Below are positions 54,497 to 63,991 of a stretch of 64,000 nt of DNA, one piece after another (within the stretch, counting starts at the first letter, position 1; every line of letters begins with the position of its first letter). Below the pieces are notes generated by a model. That model did not search any database. It was given only the letters and a program-made list of their open reading frames with translations, and had not been told where the DNA came from. The position numbers and the translations under genes are program-made. The stretch lies in assembly GCF_020687695.1 (NCBI RefSeq), contig NZ_JAJEWL010000009.1, positions 1 through 64,000 of the forward strand, read 5' to 3'. The stretch comes from Pusillimonas sp. MFBS29 (lineage in GTDB: Bacteria > Pseudomonadota > Gammaproteobacteria > Burkholderiales > Burkholderiaceae_B).

Positions 54497-54530
54497 CAAA
54501 AAAAACCGGAGCCTTGCGCTCCGGTTTCTT
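54497..54530 (-). terminator. Intrinsic terminator after the Bug/TctC gene
   Basis: AAACCGGAGC (54503-54512) pairs with GCTCCGGTTT (54518-54527) around CTTGC. On the minus strand the stem runs into eight T residues. Confidence 0.85.
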
Positions 54531-54577
54531 CATGAAGACACGCCGGCATCGGCAGGTGTCTTCACAGACTGGCCGTC

Positions 54578-55564
54578 CTACTCAAGCTTGATATTGCCTT
54601 TGGCGACAACGTCTTTGGCCCAGTCGTATTGCTCTTTGATTTCCTTGCCGAACTCTTCCGGCGTGTTGCCCGAAGGAGCAGCGCCCTGTTTCTCGAGAGC
54701 GGCAATGACCTTGGGATCCTTCAGTGCAACAACGGCGGCATCGCGTAGGGTCTTGATGATTTCGTCGGACGTACCGGCGGGAGCCAGCAAGCCGTACCAG
54801 GCAGGCTGGTTCAGCTGAGGATAGCCCTCTTCTGCCAGTGTGGGCACATCGGGCAGGCTTGCCACGCGCTCTGGCCATGCAACGGCCAGGGCACGCAAGT
54901 TGCCGGCCTGGATCTGCCCCATGGAGGAAGGCAGGTTGTCGAACATACTGTCGATCTGGCCGCCAACTGCGTCAGTTACAGCAGGACCCGAGCCTTTGTA
55001 GGGTACGTGAATGGCATCGGTGCCGGTAGCCAGCTTGAAGGCCTCGCCAAACAAGTGCAGTACCGAGCATGTGCCCGAACTGCCATGTGTATGCTTGCCG
55101 GGATTGTCTTTAAGGATTTGCACAAATTCCTTGAAGGTCTTGGCCGGGAACTTGGGATTGACTTCGATAACGTTAGGTACGTTGGCGAAGTTGGTGACCG
55201 GCAGGAAATCCTTCAGGGGGTCATAAGGCAAGTCGTCAGGGCGGCAGGCCGGATTGACGGCCATGGTGGAGACGGTTGCAATCGACAAGGTGTAGCCATC
55301 GGGCTTGGCGCGGGCCGCTTCGGTTGCACCGATTGCGCCACCTGCACCGCCTTTGTTCTCGACAACCATGGTTTGTCCGAGTTCTTCGCCCATGCGTTGG
55401 GTTACGATGCGTGCCACGATATCGGTTGAGCCGCCAGGCGCAAACGGAACAATGACGCGGATAGGCTGTGATGGGTAATCAGCAGCTACGGCAGTGGCGC
55501 CAAATAGCGAAGCCACGCCTGCGGCGAGGGTAATCGCTGCGAGTTTCTTTTGGAATATTGCCAT
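54578..55564 (-). CDS. Bug-family (TctC-like) periplasmic solute receptor, solitary
   Basis: A 328-residue protein from the ATG at 55564 (MAIFQKK, GGAGA upstream), with a Sec signal peptide cut after AVA at about 27. The mature part shows YPSQPIRVIVPFAPGGSTDI, VENKGGAGGAIGATEAARAK, DGYTLSIATVSTMAVNP and the C-terminal YGLLAPAGTSDEIIKTL. This is the tripartite tricarboxylate transporter receptor family that is greatly expanded in Bordetella and relatives. No TctA/TctB membrane genes are adjacent, as is usual for Bug proteins. The ligand is probably a small carboxylate or related acid; not determined. It is divergent from the AEC permease gene. Confidence 0.9.
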   Translation of the reverse strand: MAIFQKKLAAITLAAGVASLFGATAVAADYPSQPIRVIVPFAPGGSTDIVARIVTQRMGEELGQTMVVENKGGAGGAIGATEAARAKPDGYTLSIATVSTMAVNPACRPDDLPYDPLKDFLPVTNFANVPNVIEVNPKFPAKTFKEFVQILKDNPGKHTHGSSGTCSVLHLFGEAFKLATGTDAIHVPYKGSGPAVTDAVGGQIDSMFDNLPSSMGQIQAGNLRALAVAWPERVASLPDVPTLAEEGYPQLNQPAWYGLLAPAGTSDEIIKTLRDAAVVALKDPKVIAALEKQGAAPSGNTPEEFGKEIKEQYDWAKDVVAKGNIKLE

Positions 55565-55759
55565 GTCTTGATCTCTCCATGAGTGCATGAAAGCAGTAAA
55601 ACAAGCGCTTTAATTTTGCGTTAAGCTCATTTTTATTGCGAACCGCAGAATAACAGCATTCTGGCATCCTTGTCTTGTCCGGTTACAGTTGCCATTCGCC
55701 AGCCCTATTGCCCGATCCCCGCGCCCAGCCAGCATTCCTACTATTCACAACGCAACCCC

Positions 55760-56662
55760 ATGTCTGTATTCCTGCTTGTATTGCCTGACTTTTTGCTTAT
55801 TGGACTTGGCTGGCTGCTGCTGAACAAGCGCCTGTTTACAGGCGATTTTTTCAAGAGTGCCGAAAAGCTGGTGTACTTCGTGCTGTTCCCGGCCCTGCTG
55901 TTTCACTCCATCACGCAAACCCCGCTTAGCCTCTCGGGCACATATGTTTTGCTGCAGGCCACGGTTGGTCTGATGATGTTCGGCATTGCAATGGCCTGGC
56001 TGGCCGTACCGGTCCTGCGTCCCGATCCGGTAGACCATGCATCGCTTGCGCAGTGCGCTTATCGTTTCAATACCTATATGGGTCTGTCACTGGCCGGCAG
56101 TCTGGCCGGAGCCAACGGCCAGACCGTCATGGCCATATTGGTCGGCTTCGCCATTCCAATAGTTAATGTTGCCGCCGTCCATGCGCTGGCACGCCAGAAC
56201 GGCGGCAGAATAGTGCGCGAGATCCTGCAGAATCCGTTGATCATTGCCACCGTACTGGCTTTGCTGTGCAATTTTCTGCGCATACCCATCCCAAACGTCA
56301 TTGACACCACGCTTAGCCGGCTGGGTTCGTGCGCCATCGCCATAGGCCTGATGTGCGTGGGCGCGACCCTATCGCTCCACGGTGTGCGCAGCGCCGGCAA
56401 ACTGATGGGGTGGATCATCACGCTGCGCCTGATGGTGCTGCCGCTCGCAGCGCTGTTTCTGGGCTGGATACTTGACCTGAGCATGGTTGAAAGACAAATA
56501 CTGTTGTTATTTGGCGCCCTGCCCACAGCTTCGTCAGCCTATGTGCTGGCAGCAAGAATGGGCGGTAACGGACGCCTGGTCGCGGTCACGATGTCGCTGT
56601 GCACCGTGTTGTCCGCGCTGACCATTCCTTTCTGGCTGATGGCCGGATCTATTGTTTGGTGA
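55760..56662 (+). CDS. AEC-family (auxin efflux carrier-like) transporter
   Basis: A 300-residue inner-membrane protein with about ten hydrophobic segments, starting MSVFLLVLPDFLLIGLGWLL. The chain shows the five-plus-five helix pattern of AEC/MleP-type permeases: FKSAEKLVYFVLFPALLFHS, YRFNTYMGLSLAGSLAGANG and GALPTASSAYVLAARMGGNG. Such proteins move malate, malonate or similar anions in bacteria. It sits back-to-back with the Bug receptor, which may reflect related substrates. Its stop is 8 bp before the tsaE start codon. Confidence 0.85.
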   Translation: MSVFLLVLPDFLLIGLGWLLLNKRLFTGDFFKSAEKLVYFVLFPALLFHSITQTPLSLSGTYVLLQATVGLMMFGIAMAWLAVPVLRPDPVDHASLAQCAYRFNTYMGLSLAGSLAGANGQTVMAILVGFAIPIVNVAAVHALARQNGGRIVREILQNPLIIATVLALLCNFLRIPIPNVIDTTLSRLGSCAIAIGLMCVGATLSLHGVRSAGKLMGWIITLRLMVLPLAALFLGWILDLSMVERQILLLFGALPTASSAYVLAARMGGNGRLVAVTMSLCTVLSALTIPFWLMAGSIVW

Positions 56663-56670
56663 ATCTCAAA

Positions 56671-57189
56671 ATGAACGAAGAAAATCAAGATTTAACGACA
56701 GTAAGCACATACTTAAGCAATGAAGAGGAAACTTCAGCGTTAGCCGAACAACTTTCCATGCTGGCTTGCGGCAAACATCCGGTCGCCGGAGACACTCAGC
56801 CGGGGGGCCGAATTCACTTGCGTGGCGACCTGGGCGCGGGCAAAACCAGCTTTGCCCGCGCTTTTCTTCGGGCAGCCGGAATCACCGGAAGAATTAAAAG
56901 TCCCAGCTACGCTTTACTTGAAAGCTATAATGTTTCTAACTTATACTTCTATCATCTTGATTTCTATAGATTTAGCGATCCTCGAGAATGGTTAGATGCT
57001 GGCTTTCGGGATATTCTGCAGAAAAACGCCATTGTTTTAATTGAGTGGCCAGAGCAAGCAGGCGCCTTATTACCGTCTCCCGACCTGGACATTCATCTTG
57101 AATATGCAGACTCCGGACGGCGCGCCAGCCTTACAGCCCACAGCGACAAAGGAAAATTATGGCTGACGACACTGAACTTGCCCTCGTAG
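56671..57189 (+). CDS. tsaE: tRNA threonylcarbamoyladenosine synthesis ATPase TsaE
   Basis: A 172-residue P-loop protein needed, with TsaB, TsaC and TsaD, to make t6A37 in ANN-reading tRNAs. Walker A IHLRGDLGAGKTSFARAFL (about 50-68), SPSYALLESYNV and YHLDFYRFSDPREWLDAGF are family hallmarks, as is VLIEWPEQAG. The start at MNEENQDL gives family length. Part of the gene (56860-57060) is more A/T-rich than its surroundings, but no disruption is seen. Its 3' end overlaps the amidase gene by 31 bp. Confidence 0.93.
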   Translation: MNEENQDLTTVSTYLSNEEETSALAEQLSMLACGKHPVAGDTQPGGRIHLRGDLGAGKTSFARAFLRAAGITGRIKSPSYALLESYNVSNLYFYHLDFYRFSDPREWLDAGFRDILQKNAIVLIEWPEQAGALLPSPDLDIHLEYADSGRRASLTAHSDKGKLWLTTLNLPS

Positions 57190-58526
57190 GCTCCGCGCCG
57201 GAAAGCGCAGCGCGCCGCCGCCTCATTGCCACAGCCGGCAGCCTGTTTGTGCTGCCCGTCATCACCACAACCGCCAATGCCGCCACCATTGTTGCCGTCC
57301 GGACCTGGCCCGCTGATGAGTACACACGGGTCACGCTCGAGATGGACAGTGAGCTGAAAGCTGAACATTTCGCGCTAGAGGGTCCCGACAGGCTGGTCGT
57401 CGACATAGATGGCCTGAGGCTCAGCCCCGCCATCAACGACCTGGTATCAAAGGTCAAGCCCAACGACCCTTACATCAGCAGTGTGCGGGTCGGACAAAAC
57501 CGCCCGGGCGTCGTGCGCCTTGTACTGGATTTAAAGCAGCCCATTGCCCCCCAGGTCTTTACCCTGAAACCCATCGGCGAATACAAATATCGTCTGGTAC
57601 TGGATCTGTACCCGAAGATCGCCCAGGATCCGTTGCTGGCCATCATGAACAGCACCGACACCGACCCTTTGGCCGATGTGCTCGAAGACCTGGCTCGCAA
57701 CACCCCTGACGAAGCTCCGGTGCCATCTGTTCCGGGGCAGCAGCTGCCCCCGCCCGTGGCCCAGAAACCGCGTCGACAGCCGCCTGCCGCACCACCCAGC
57801 AGCACACCTGCCCCTGTGCGCCAGGCTCAGCCCATACTTGTGGCGCTGGATGCAGGCCATGGCGGCGAAGATCCCGGTGCCATCGGCCCCAGGGGTACAA
57901 AAGAAAAAGACATTGTGCTCAGCATCGCCCGCAAGCTGAAGAAGTTGATCGACGCCCAGCCCAATATGCGCGCTTACCTGACACGCGACAACGATTATTT
58001 TGTTCCCTTGCATGTGCGGGTCCAGAAAGCGCGTCGCGTCAAGGCTGATCTGTTCATTTCGATACATGCCGATGCCTGGATCAAGCCCAGCGCACGAGGT
58101 TCATCGGTATTCGCACTGTCGCAGAACGGCGCAACCAGTGCCGCTGCGCGAATGATGGCAAAACGTGAAAACGATGCCGACCTGATCGGCGGCGTTAACC
58201 TTGGTTCACACAACAAGCAGGTGGCACAGGTATTGCTGGATTTGTCTACTGCAGCACAGATCAATGACTCCATGCGTGCGGGCAGTCGTGTGCTCAATGA
58301 AATCGGCAAGATCAATCGCCTGCATAAAAAACGGGTGGAACGCGCCGGGTTTGCTGTGCTGAAAGCCCCTGACATTCCGTCCATATTGGTAGAAACCGCC
58401 TTTATCAGCAATCCCGAGGAAGAGCGCCTGTTGCGCAGCCCTGCCCACCAGGACCGCATTGCACGCGCCATGCTGGACGGCGTCAATCATTACTTCAGCG
58501 CCCACCCCACCATGGCGCGAAGCTGA
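57159..58526 (+). CDS. amiC: N-acetylmuramoyl-L-alanine amidase with AMIN domain (AmiC-like)
   Basis: A 455-residue periplasmic cell-wall hydrolase. The N-terminus has an RRR followed by a hydrophobic stretch ending in TTANA (about 18-42), consistent with a Tat signal as in E. coli AmiC. An AMIN domain (about 43-160) targets the septum. A proline-rich linker (about 190-225) precedes the Amidase_3 domain with zinc ligands in LDAGHGGEDPGAIGP, the FISIHADAW segment and the glutamate in ILVETAFISNPEEE. It cleaves the peptide from glycan during daughter-cell separation. Neighbours tsaE and mutL form the usual tsaE-amiC-mutL-miaA order. Confidence 0.92.
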   Translation: MADDTELALVGSAPESAARRRLIATAGSLFVLPVITTTANAATIVAVRTWPADEYTRVTLEMDSELKAEHFALEGPDRLVVDIDGLRLSPAINDLVSKVKPNDPYISSVRVGQNRPGVVRLVLDLKQPIAPQVFTLKPIGEYKYRLVLDLYPKIAQDPLLAIMNSTDTDPLADVLEDLARNTPDEAPVPSVPGQQLPPPVAQKPRRQPPAAPPSSTPAPVRQAQPILVALDAGHGGEDPGAIGPRGTKEKDIVLSIARKLKKLIDAQPNMRAYLTRDNDYFVPLHVRVQKARRVKADLFISIHADAWIKPSARGSSVFALSQNGATSAAARMMAKRENDADLIGGVNLGSHNKQVAQVLLDLSTAAQINDSMRAGSRVLNEIGKINRLHKKRVERAGFAVLKAPDIPSILVETAFISNPEEERLLRSPAHQDRIARAMLDGVNHYFSAHPTMARS

Positions 58527-58637
58527 CCGGTTTTGCCACAGCTGCACCCGATTCCCAAGCGACGGCTCGCGTCCGGCTAAAATCTGACGAGTACGCTATG
58601 TATTCGTCAGATTCGTCAGCCAAGGAAACACCACGTC

Positions 58638-60479
58638 ATGTCAGAACGCCGCTCCATTGCCCAGCTTCCCGATCTGCTGATCAGCCAGATCGCGGCGGGC
58701 GAGGTCATTGAGCGCCCCGCATCAGTACTGAAAGAGTTGCTGGAGAACGCCATTGATGCAGGTTCCAGGGCCATAGAAGTGCGCATGGATGGGGGCGGCA
58801 TACGCCGCATATCAGTCAGCGATGACGGCTATGGCATTCCTGCGCACGAGCTCAGGCTGGCGCTGACGCGCCACGCCACAAATAAAATCGGATCGCTGGA
58901 CGAGCTCGAATCGGTCAGCTCCATGGGCTTTCGCGGAGAGGCGCTTGCTTCGGTTGCCTCTGTCGCCCGCCTGACCCTGACATCACGGACCGCGGGGGAG
59001 CCTCATGCATGGCAAATGGAAGCCGACCAACTCGAGCCCACAGCAGCCTCGGGCTCGATCGGCACCACCATCGACGTTCGTCAGCTCTTTGACAACGTAC
59101 CCGCCCGCCGCAAATTCTTGCGCTCTGAAGCGACCGAGTACGGACACTGCGTCGACGCCCTGGAACGCATCGCGCTTGCCCACCCGCATATTGCCTTTCG
59201 GCTGTTCCACAACGACAAGGCACAGCGCAACTGGCGCGCCTGCGAAGTGGGTCAGCGTGTACGTGATGTACTGGGCCAGGAGTTTACCGATCAAGGCCTG
59301 TACGTTGAGCATCAGCACGGCCTGATCTCGGTTCAAGGTGTGATTACACGGCCCACGTATGCGCGCAGCCGCGCCGACAAGCAGTATCTGTACGTGAACG
59401 GACGCTACGTCAAGGATCGCACGGTATCGCACGCCATACGCCAGGCATACGCCGACGTCCTGCACGGCGACCGGCAACCTGCCTTTGTTCTGTTTCTGAC
59501 CGTAGACCCCGCAATGGTCGACGTCAATGTGCATCCTGCAAAGCATGAAGTGCGCTTTCGCGACAGCGGAGCCATACACCGTTTCGTGAGCCAGACCCTG
59601 ACTCAGGTCCTGGCTGGCGCAGGCGGTCAGTCGCTGACCGCACCCGATACCGCGCTGAGCCGGCAAATACCCTCGAGCAGTGCTACGGATTCCGCCAGTC
59701 CGGCACCAGCCTTCGAGGCAGCGACGGCCACGACTGATGGCCGTGCGCCGGCGCCCTCCTTTTACCGCCCCCAACAGCAGCAACATTCATTCAGCCTGCA
59801 CAGCCAGACACGACCGCAGCAAGACTGGCAGTCTTTGTACCGCCCCCTGGACCCTCCTGTTTCGACTGTCACAGCTACGACAGATGGCGTGCATGACTTT
59901 CCGCTGGGCATGGCTCTGGGCCAGCTGCATGGTATCTACATCCTGGCCCAGAACCATGCGGGTCTGGTACTGGTCGACATGCATGCAGCGCATGAACGCG
60001 TCGTATACGAAGAGCTTAAACAGGCGATGGACGCCCAGAGTCTGCCGTGCCAGGAATTGCTGGTTCCCGTTGTGTTCAGCGTCACGGAAAAAGATCTGGG
60101 CCTGATCGAGGAGCATGCTCAAACCCTGGCTGAGCTGGGTCTGAACCTGCGCCCAACCGGCCCCGCATCGGTAGCGGTACGCGCGGTTCCCGCCCTGCTG
60201 GCCCACGGCGACATTGAAGCGCTGGCGCGCAACGTACTGCGAGACCTGGCCAGCGTTGGCGCCTCGCCACGACTGACCGAGCAACGCAACGAATTGCTGT
60301 CTACCATGGCGTGCCACGGATCGGTACGGGCCAATCGACGGCTGACGCTGGATGAAATGAACGGCCTGCTGCGTCAGATGGAGCAGACCGAGCGCGCCGA
60401 TCAGTGCAATCACGGCCGGCCTACCTGGATTCAATGGAAGGTGGGAGAGCTCGACAAGCTCTTCATGCGTGGCCAATGA
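58638..60479 (+). CDS. mutL: DNA mismatch repair protein MutL
   Basis: A 613-residue GHKL ATPase that links MutS to downstream repair enzymes. The ATP-site motifs are [20 protein letters not shown] (about 18-37), DDGYGIP, and RHATNKI with GFRGEAL (about 75-105). The family signature [12 protein letters not shown] is near 295-306. The C-terminal dimerisation domain (about 420-613) starts [20 protein letters not shown]. No metal-binding endonuclease motif DQHAxxERI is complete ([13 protein letters not shown] is seen), as expected when a methyl-directed nuclease partner or alternative is used. It overlaps miaA by 4 bp. Confidence 0.97.
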   Translation: MSERRSIAQLPDLLISQIAAGEVIERPASVLKELLENAIDAGSRAIEVRMDGGGIRRISVSDDGYGIPAHELRLALTRHATNKIGSLDELESVSSMGFRGEALASVASVARLTLTSRTAGEPHAWQMEADQLEPTAASGSIGTTIDVRQLFDNVPARRKFLRSEATEYGHCVDALERIALAHPHIAFRLFHNDKAQRNWRACEVGQRVRDVLGQEFTDQGLYVEHQHGLISVQGVITRPTYARSRADKQYLYVNGRYVKDRTVSHAIRQAYADVLHGDRQPAFVLFLTVDPAMVDVNVHPAKHEVRFRDSGAIHRFVSQTLTQVLAGAGGQSLTAPDTALSRQIPSSSATDSASPAPAFEAATATTDGRAPAPSFYRPQQQQHSFSLHSQTRPQQDWQSLYRPLDPPVSTVTATTDGVHDFPLGMALGQLHGIYILAQNHAGLVLVDMHAAHERVVYEELKQAMDAQSLPCQELLVPVVFSVTEKDLGLIEEHAQTLAELGLNLRPTGPASVAVRAVPALLAHGDIEALARNVLRDLASVGASPRLTEQRNELLSTMACHGSVRANRRLTLDEMNGLLRQMEQTERADQCNHGRPTWIQWKVGELDKLFMRGQ

Positions 60480-61411
60480 TCTTACCCGTAATCTGCCTGG
60501 CCGGCCCCACTGCGGCGGGAAAAAGCGCGGCCACCCTTGCCCTGGCACAGCGCTGGCCCATAGAAGTCATTGTGATGGATTCGGCAACCATTTACCGCGG
60601 CATGGACATAGGCACAGCCAAGCCCAGCAAGCAGGAACAGGCGGTCATGCCGCACCACCTGCTGGACATCCTCGATCCGGCCGAGCGCTATTCCGCAGCC
60701 CAGTTTCAGAGCCACGCAAGCCAGCTGATCCGCCAGATACAAGAGCGGGGTAATCGGCCGCTGATTTGCGGCGGCACCATGCTCTATTACAAAGCGCTGC
60801 GTGAAGGTCTGAATGAACTGCCAGCGGCAGATCCCGTCATTCGGGCTGAGATCGATCGCGAGGCCCAGAACTGTGGCTGGCCCGAACTGCATCGTCAGCT
60901 ATCGGTGTTCGACCCTGAAACAGCCGCCCGGCTCGCACCCAACGACAGCCAGCGCCTGCAAAGAGCCATCGAAATTTACCGTAGCAGCGGCCGCCCCATG
61001 TCAGCCTGGCTGGCGGACGCTCGTCCCCGGCAGGAAAATCAACAGAAATTTGTGACCCTCAGCCTTGAGCCGTCCGACAGGCTTGCCCTGCACGCACGCA
61101 TTGCAACGCGCTATCACACCATGCTGGAGGCCGGACTGCTCGAAGAGGTACGCACGCTGCATGCCCGGCCAGACCTGAATGTTGGCTTGCCCTCGGTGCG
61201 TTGCGTGGGCTATCGGCAGCTATGGGATCACCTGGATGGCCGTATAAGTATCGAGCAGGCTATAGAACAGGCGGTGGCGGCCACACGGCAACTGGCCAAG
61301 CGCCAGCTGACCTGGCTGCGTTCGCAACCGGAACGTGAAACCGTTGATTGCCTGGCCACCGATGCCGCGATGCAGATCGTGGACCGTGTTGCCAGGCAAT
61401 GGCCGCTGTAG
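60476..61411 (+). CDS. miaA: tRNA dimethylallyltransferase
   Basis: A 311-residue enzyme that prenylates A37 of tRNAs reading U-starting codons. The P-loop [19 protein letters not shown] is at about 4-22. The substrate region [20 protein letters not shown] and [13 protein letters not shown] are typical. The ATG at 60476 overlaps the mutL stop as ATGA, so the two are translationally coupled. In many proteobacteria hfq comes next; here the following gene is purM on the other strand, 11 bp from the miaA stop. Confidence 0.96.
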   Translation: MILPVICLAGPTAAGKSAATLALAQRWPIEVIVMDSATIYRGMDIGTAKPSKQEQAVMPHHLLDILDPAERYSAAQFQSHASQLIRQIQERGNRPLICGGTMLYYKALREGLNELPAADPVIRAEIDREAQNCGWPELHRQLSVFDPETAARLAPNDSQRLQRAIEIYRSSGRPMSAWLADARPRQENQQKFVTLSLEPSDRLALHARIATRYHTMLEAGLLEEVRTLHARPDLNVGLPSVRCVGYRQLWDHLDGRISIEQAIEQAVAATRQLAKRQLTWLRSQPERETVDCLATDAAMQIVDRVARQWPL

Positions 61412-61422
61412 ACGAAGTGGAT

Positions 61423-62475
61423 TTAGACCACTATGGTTTGCGGCGCATCGGCGCCCTGCTGTTCGATAATTTCGCCCAGCCGGCTGACCTGTTCGCCATG
61501 GGCAACCAGGGTAGCCGTTACCGCATCAGCCTGATCGGCCGGCACAACAATTACCATGCCGATACCGCAATTGAACACGCGGTGCATTTCCGCGTCGGCC
61601 ACGCCGCCGTTTTCCTGCAACCAGGAGAACAGCCTGGGCATAGTCCAGGCATCGCGATGCAGGCGCGCCGAAAGGCCGGGCTGCAGAATGCGCGGTACGT
61701 TATCGAGCAGGCCTCCACCGGTGATGTGAGCCAGGCCCTTGATCGCCGTGCCATGCTCTGCAATAGCCGCCAATACCGACTTGACGTAGATACGGGTAGG
61801 CGCCATGACCACGTCTTCGATGGGACGGCCGTCCAGCTCCTGACCAGGCCGGGCATTGGCGTGAGTAAGAATCTTGCGCAACAACGAAAATCCGTTGGAG
61901 TGCGCGCCGCTGGACGCCAGGCCCAGCACCACATCGCCAACCGCAATGGATTTGCCGTCGATGATGCGCGATTTTTCTACCGCACCGACAGCGAAGCCGG
62001 CCAGGTCGTATTCGCCGTCTGGGTACATGCCGGGCATTTCGGCAGTTTCCCCGCCGATCAGGGCGCAACCCGACAGTTCACAACCCTTGGCGATGCCCCC
62101 AACCACGCTGGCGGCCGTATCGACCGAGAGCTTGCCGCAGGCAAAATAATCAAGGAAATACAGGGGTTCCGCGCCCTGGACGAGGATATCGTTGACGCTC
62201 ATGGCGACCAGGTCTATGCCCACGGTGTCGTGGCGATTCCAGTCGAATGCCAGCCTGAGCTTGGTGCCAACGCCGTCAGTGCCAGACACCAGAACAGGTT
62301 CCTTCAGGTGGCGCGGCACTTCAAAAAGCGCGCCAAACCCGCCTATTCCGGCCATGACACCCGCCCTCATGGTCTTGGCAGCCAAGGGTTTGATACGATC
62401 GACCAGCGCCTCACCGGCATCGATATCGACCCCTGCATCACGATAGGTCAGGGAGGCGGAATGTTTGTTTGTCAT
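61423..62475 (-). CDS. purM: Phosphoribosylformylglycinamidine cyclo-ligase
   Basis: A 350-residue AIR synthetase of purine synthesis that closes the imidazole ring using ATP. Family segments are [20 protein letters not shown] at the N-terminus, [60 protein letters not shown] and [18 protein letters not shown]. Full length and apparently intact. It is convergent with miaA and divergent from hda with a 116-bp gap. Confidence 0.97.
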   Translation of the reverse strand: MTNKHSASLTYRDAGVDIDAGEALVDRIKPLAAKTMRAGVMAGIGGFGALFEVPRHLKEPVLVSGTDGVGTKLRLAFDWNRHDTVGIDLVAMSVNDILVQGAEPLYFLDYFACGKLSVDTAASVVGGIAKGCELSGCALIGGETAEMPGMYPDGEYDLAGFAVGAVEKSRIIDGKSIAVGDVVLGLASSGAHSNGFSLLRKILTHANARPGQELDGRPIEDVVMAPTRIYVKSVLAAIAEHGTAIKGLAHITGGGLLDNVPRILQPGLSARLHRDAWTMPRLFSWLQENGGVADAEMHRVFNCGIGMVIVVPADQADAVTATLVAHGEQVSRLGEIIEQQGADAPQTIVV

Positions 62476-62538
62476 GAGAAATGCCGTGGGATATGCAAGA
62501 ATTGCGTGTTTAATGAATTACCAAGGCTTGATTTTACG

Positions 62539-62595
62539 ATGAATACGGCTGACATTTCCGCAACAGGCGGCTATCGGGCTCCGGGCAGCCGATGA
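62539..62595 (+). CDS. Possible 18-residue leader peptide coupled to hda
   Basis: A short frame MNTADISATGGYRAPGSR starts at 62539 and its TGA overlaps the hda ATG as ATGA. hda lacks a strong Shine-Dalgarno sequence of its own, so translation might couple through this frame. The peptide itself has no visible ribosome site and no known homologue to me, so it may be chance. Confidence 0.25.
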   Translation: MNTADISATGGYRAPGSR

Positions 62596-63293
62596 CGCAG
62601 CAACTGATACTCGACCTTTTGCCTCCTTCGCCCCCTTCGCTGGACAACTTTGTGGCGGGAAGCAACCAGGCAGCCGTACAGGCATTGCGAGACTGCCAGC
62701 CAGGCAGGGCCGTCTATTTATGGGGCCCTCCGGGTGCCGGACGCACGCACCTGCTGCAGTCGATGGCAGCCGGGCCGGCTACACGCTATTTCCATCCTGG
62801 CGAGCAGGCAGACGCCTTGCGCGAGATCGCCAGCGCCGACACCTTGACGCACAAGCTTATCGCTATCGATAACGTCGAGAGCATGGACAGCGATTGGCAG
62901 GCCGCACTGTTTGCCCTGTACAATCGATGGCGCGAGGTTGCCTCGACCAGCCAGGCTTTTGTGCTGGTGCTCGCAGGTAACCGGGCGCCACTGGCCATGC
63001 CGCTGCGGGAAGACCTGCGCACGCGCCTGGGCTGGGACCTGGTCTTCCGTCTGGAGCAGCTTTCCGACGACGATCGTGCCCAGGCCTTGCTGGCCAGAGC
63101 CACCGACAGAGGCCTGCAATTGGGTCCGGAAGTCATTAACTGGGTCCTGACCCACTACACCCGCGACATGCGACATCTAAGCGCGCTGCTCGATGCGCTC
63201 GACCGCTATTCGCTTGAACGCCACCGGGCAATAACACTGCCCTTGCTGAAGGAACTGCTGGCTTCGGGCCAGCCTGACCACAATAACTCATGA
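62592..63293 (+). CDS. hda: DnaA-regulatory inactivator Hda
   Basis: A 233-residue AAA+ protein, the short DnaA homologue that with the sliding clamp promotes hydrolysis of DnaA-ATP and so limits re-initiation. The N-terminal TQQLILDLLPPSPPSLDNFV contains a clamp-binding QL-L-DL-type motif at residues about 3-9. Walker A is GPPGAGRTHLLQS with arginine in the lysine position, as Hda proteins often show. IAIDNVESM (Walker B) and DLRTRLGWDLVFRLEQLSD follow. It lacks a DnaA DNA-binding domain. It overlaps the following HAD gene by 4 bp. Confidence 0.93.
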   Translation: MTQQLILDLLPPSPPSLDNFVAGSNQAAVQALRDCQPGRAVYLWGPPGAGRTHLLQSMAAGPATRYFHPGEQADALREIASADTLTHKLIAIDNVESMDSDWQAALFALYNRWREVASTSQAFVLVLAGNRAPLAMPLREDLRTRLGWDLVFRLEQLSDDDRAQALLARATDRGLQLGPEVINWVLTHYTRDMRHLSALLDALDRYSLERHRAITLPLLKELLASGQPDHNNS

Positions 63294-63991
63294 TGACCAC
63301 AAAACGTCTGGCCCTGTTTGACCTTGACCATACCCTGCTTCCACTGGACAGCGACTATCAATGGGCTGATTTCCTGGCCCGCACCGGGCGCGCAGGCGAT
63401 CCTGCCCAGGCCCAGCGGCGCAACGAAGAATTGATGGAACAGTACAACGCAGGGACCCTGACGGCCGAACGCGCCGCCGAGTTCATGCTCGGGCTGCTCA
63501 GCAATGCGAGCATGGCCGAACTGGCGCAATGGCATGAGGCCTTTATGGCCGAGGTGGTTCGCCCGGCCATATTGCCCGTGGCTCTGGATCTGGTTCAGCA
63601 GCACATTGCCCACGGCGATCTGTGTGCCATCGTGACTGCCACCAACGAATTTGTGACCGCACCCATAGCCCGCGCCTTTGGCATTCCACACCTGATTGCG
63701 ACCGTTCCGGAAATTCGCGATGGACGCTATACCGGCAAGATTCAGGGCGTGCCCAGTTTCCAGGCCGGCAAAGTCGTGCGCGTGAACGCATGGCTGAACG
63801 AAATGGACAGCAGTCTGTCAGACTTTGACGCGTCTTATTTCTACAGCGACTCGCACAATGACCTGCCCCTGCTCGAGGTCGTGACCCATCCCGTTGCCAC
63901 CAACCCCAACCCTGGCCTGCGGCAACTGGCGGAAGAGCGCGGCTGGACCACGCTGGACCTGTTCAAGGACATGCAAGACGCAAAGTCTTAA
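63290..63991 (+). CDS. HAD-superfamily phosphatase, subclass IB (SerB-like)
   Basis: A 233-residue hydrolase with motif I LALFDLDHTLLP (nucleophile Asp about 11), motif II AIVTATNEFV, a lysine region VPSFQAGKVVRVN and motif III/IV FYSDSHNDLPLLEVV. The cap is inserted between motifs I and II, as in the IB subclass that includes phosphoserine phosphatase. The substrate is not settled; enzymes of this group act on phosphoserine, phospholipid or polyol phosphates. It overlaps hda by 4 bp and ends 10 bp before the window edge. In related genomes this pair precedes pcnB, which is out of view. Confidence 0.88.
   Translation: MMTTKRLALFDLDHTLLPLDSDYQWADFLARTGRAGDPAQAQRRNEELMEQYNAGTLTAERAAEFMLGLLSNASMAELAQWHEAFMAEVVRPAILPVALDLVQQHIAHGDLCAIVTATNEFVTAPIARAFGIPHLIATVPEIRDGRYTGKIQGVPSFQAGKVVRVNAWLNEMDSSLSDFDASYFYSDSHNDLPLLEVVTHPVATNPNPGLRQLAEERGWTTLDLFKDMQDAKS

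Noticed and set aside
61348-62538. Plus-strand frame of about 400 codons opposite purM
   Set aside because: Antisense to purM and without motifs; only its last 18 codons, which lie outside purM, were kept as a possible leader peptide.
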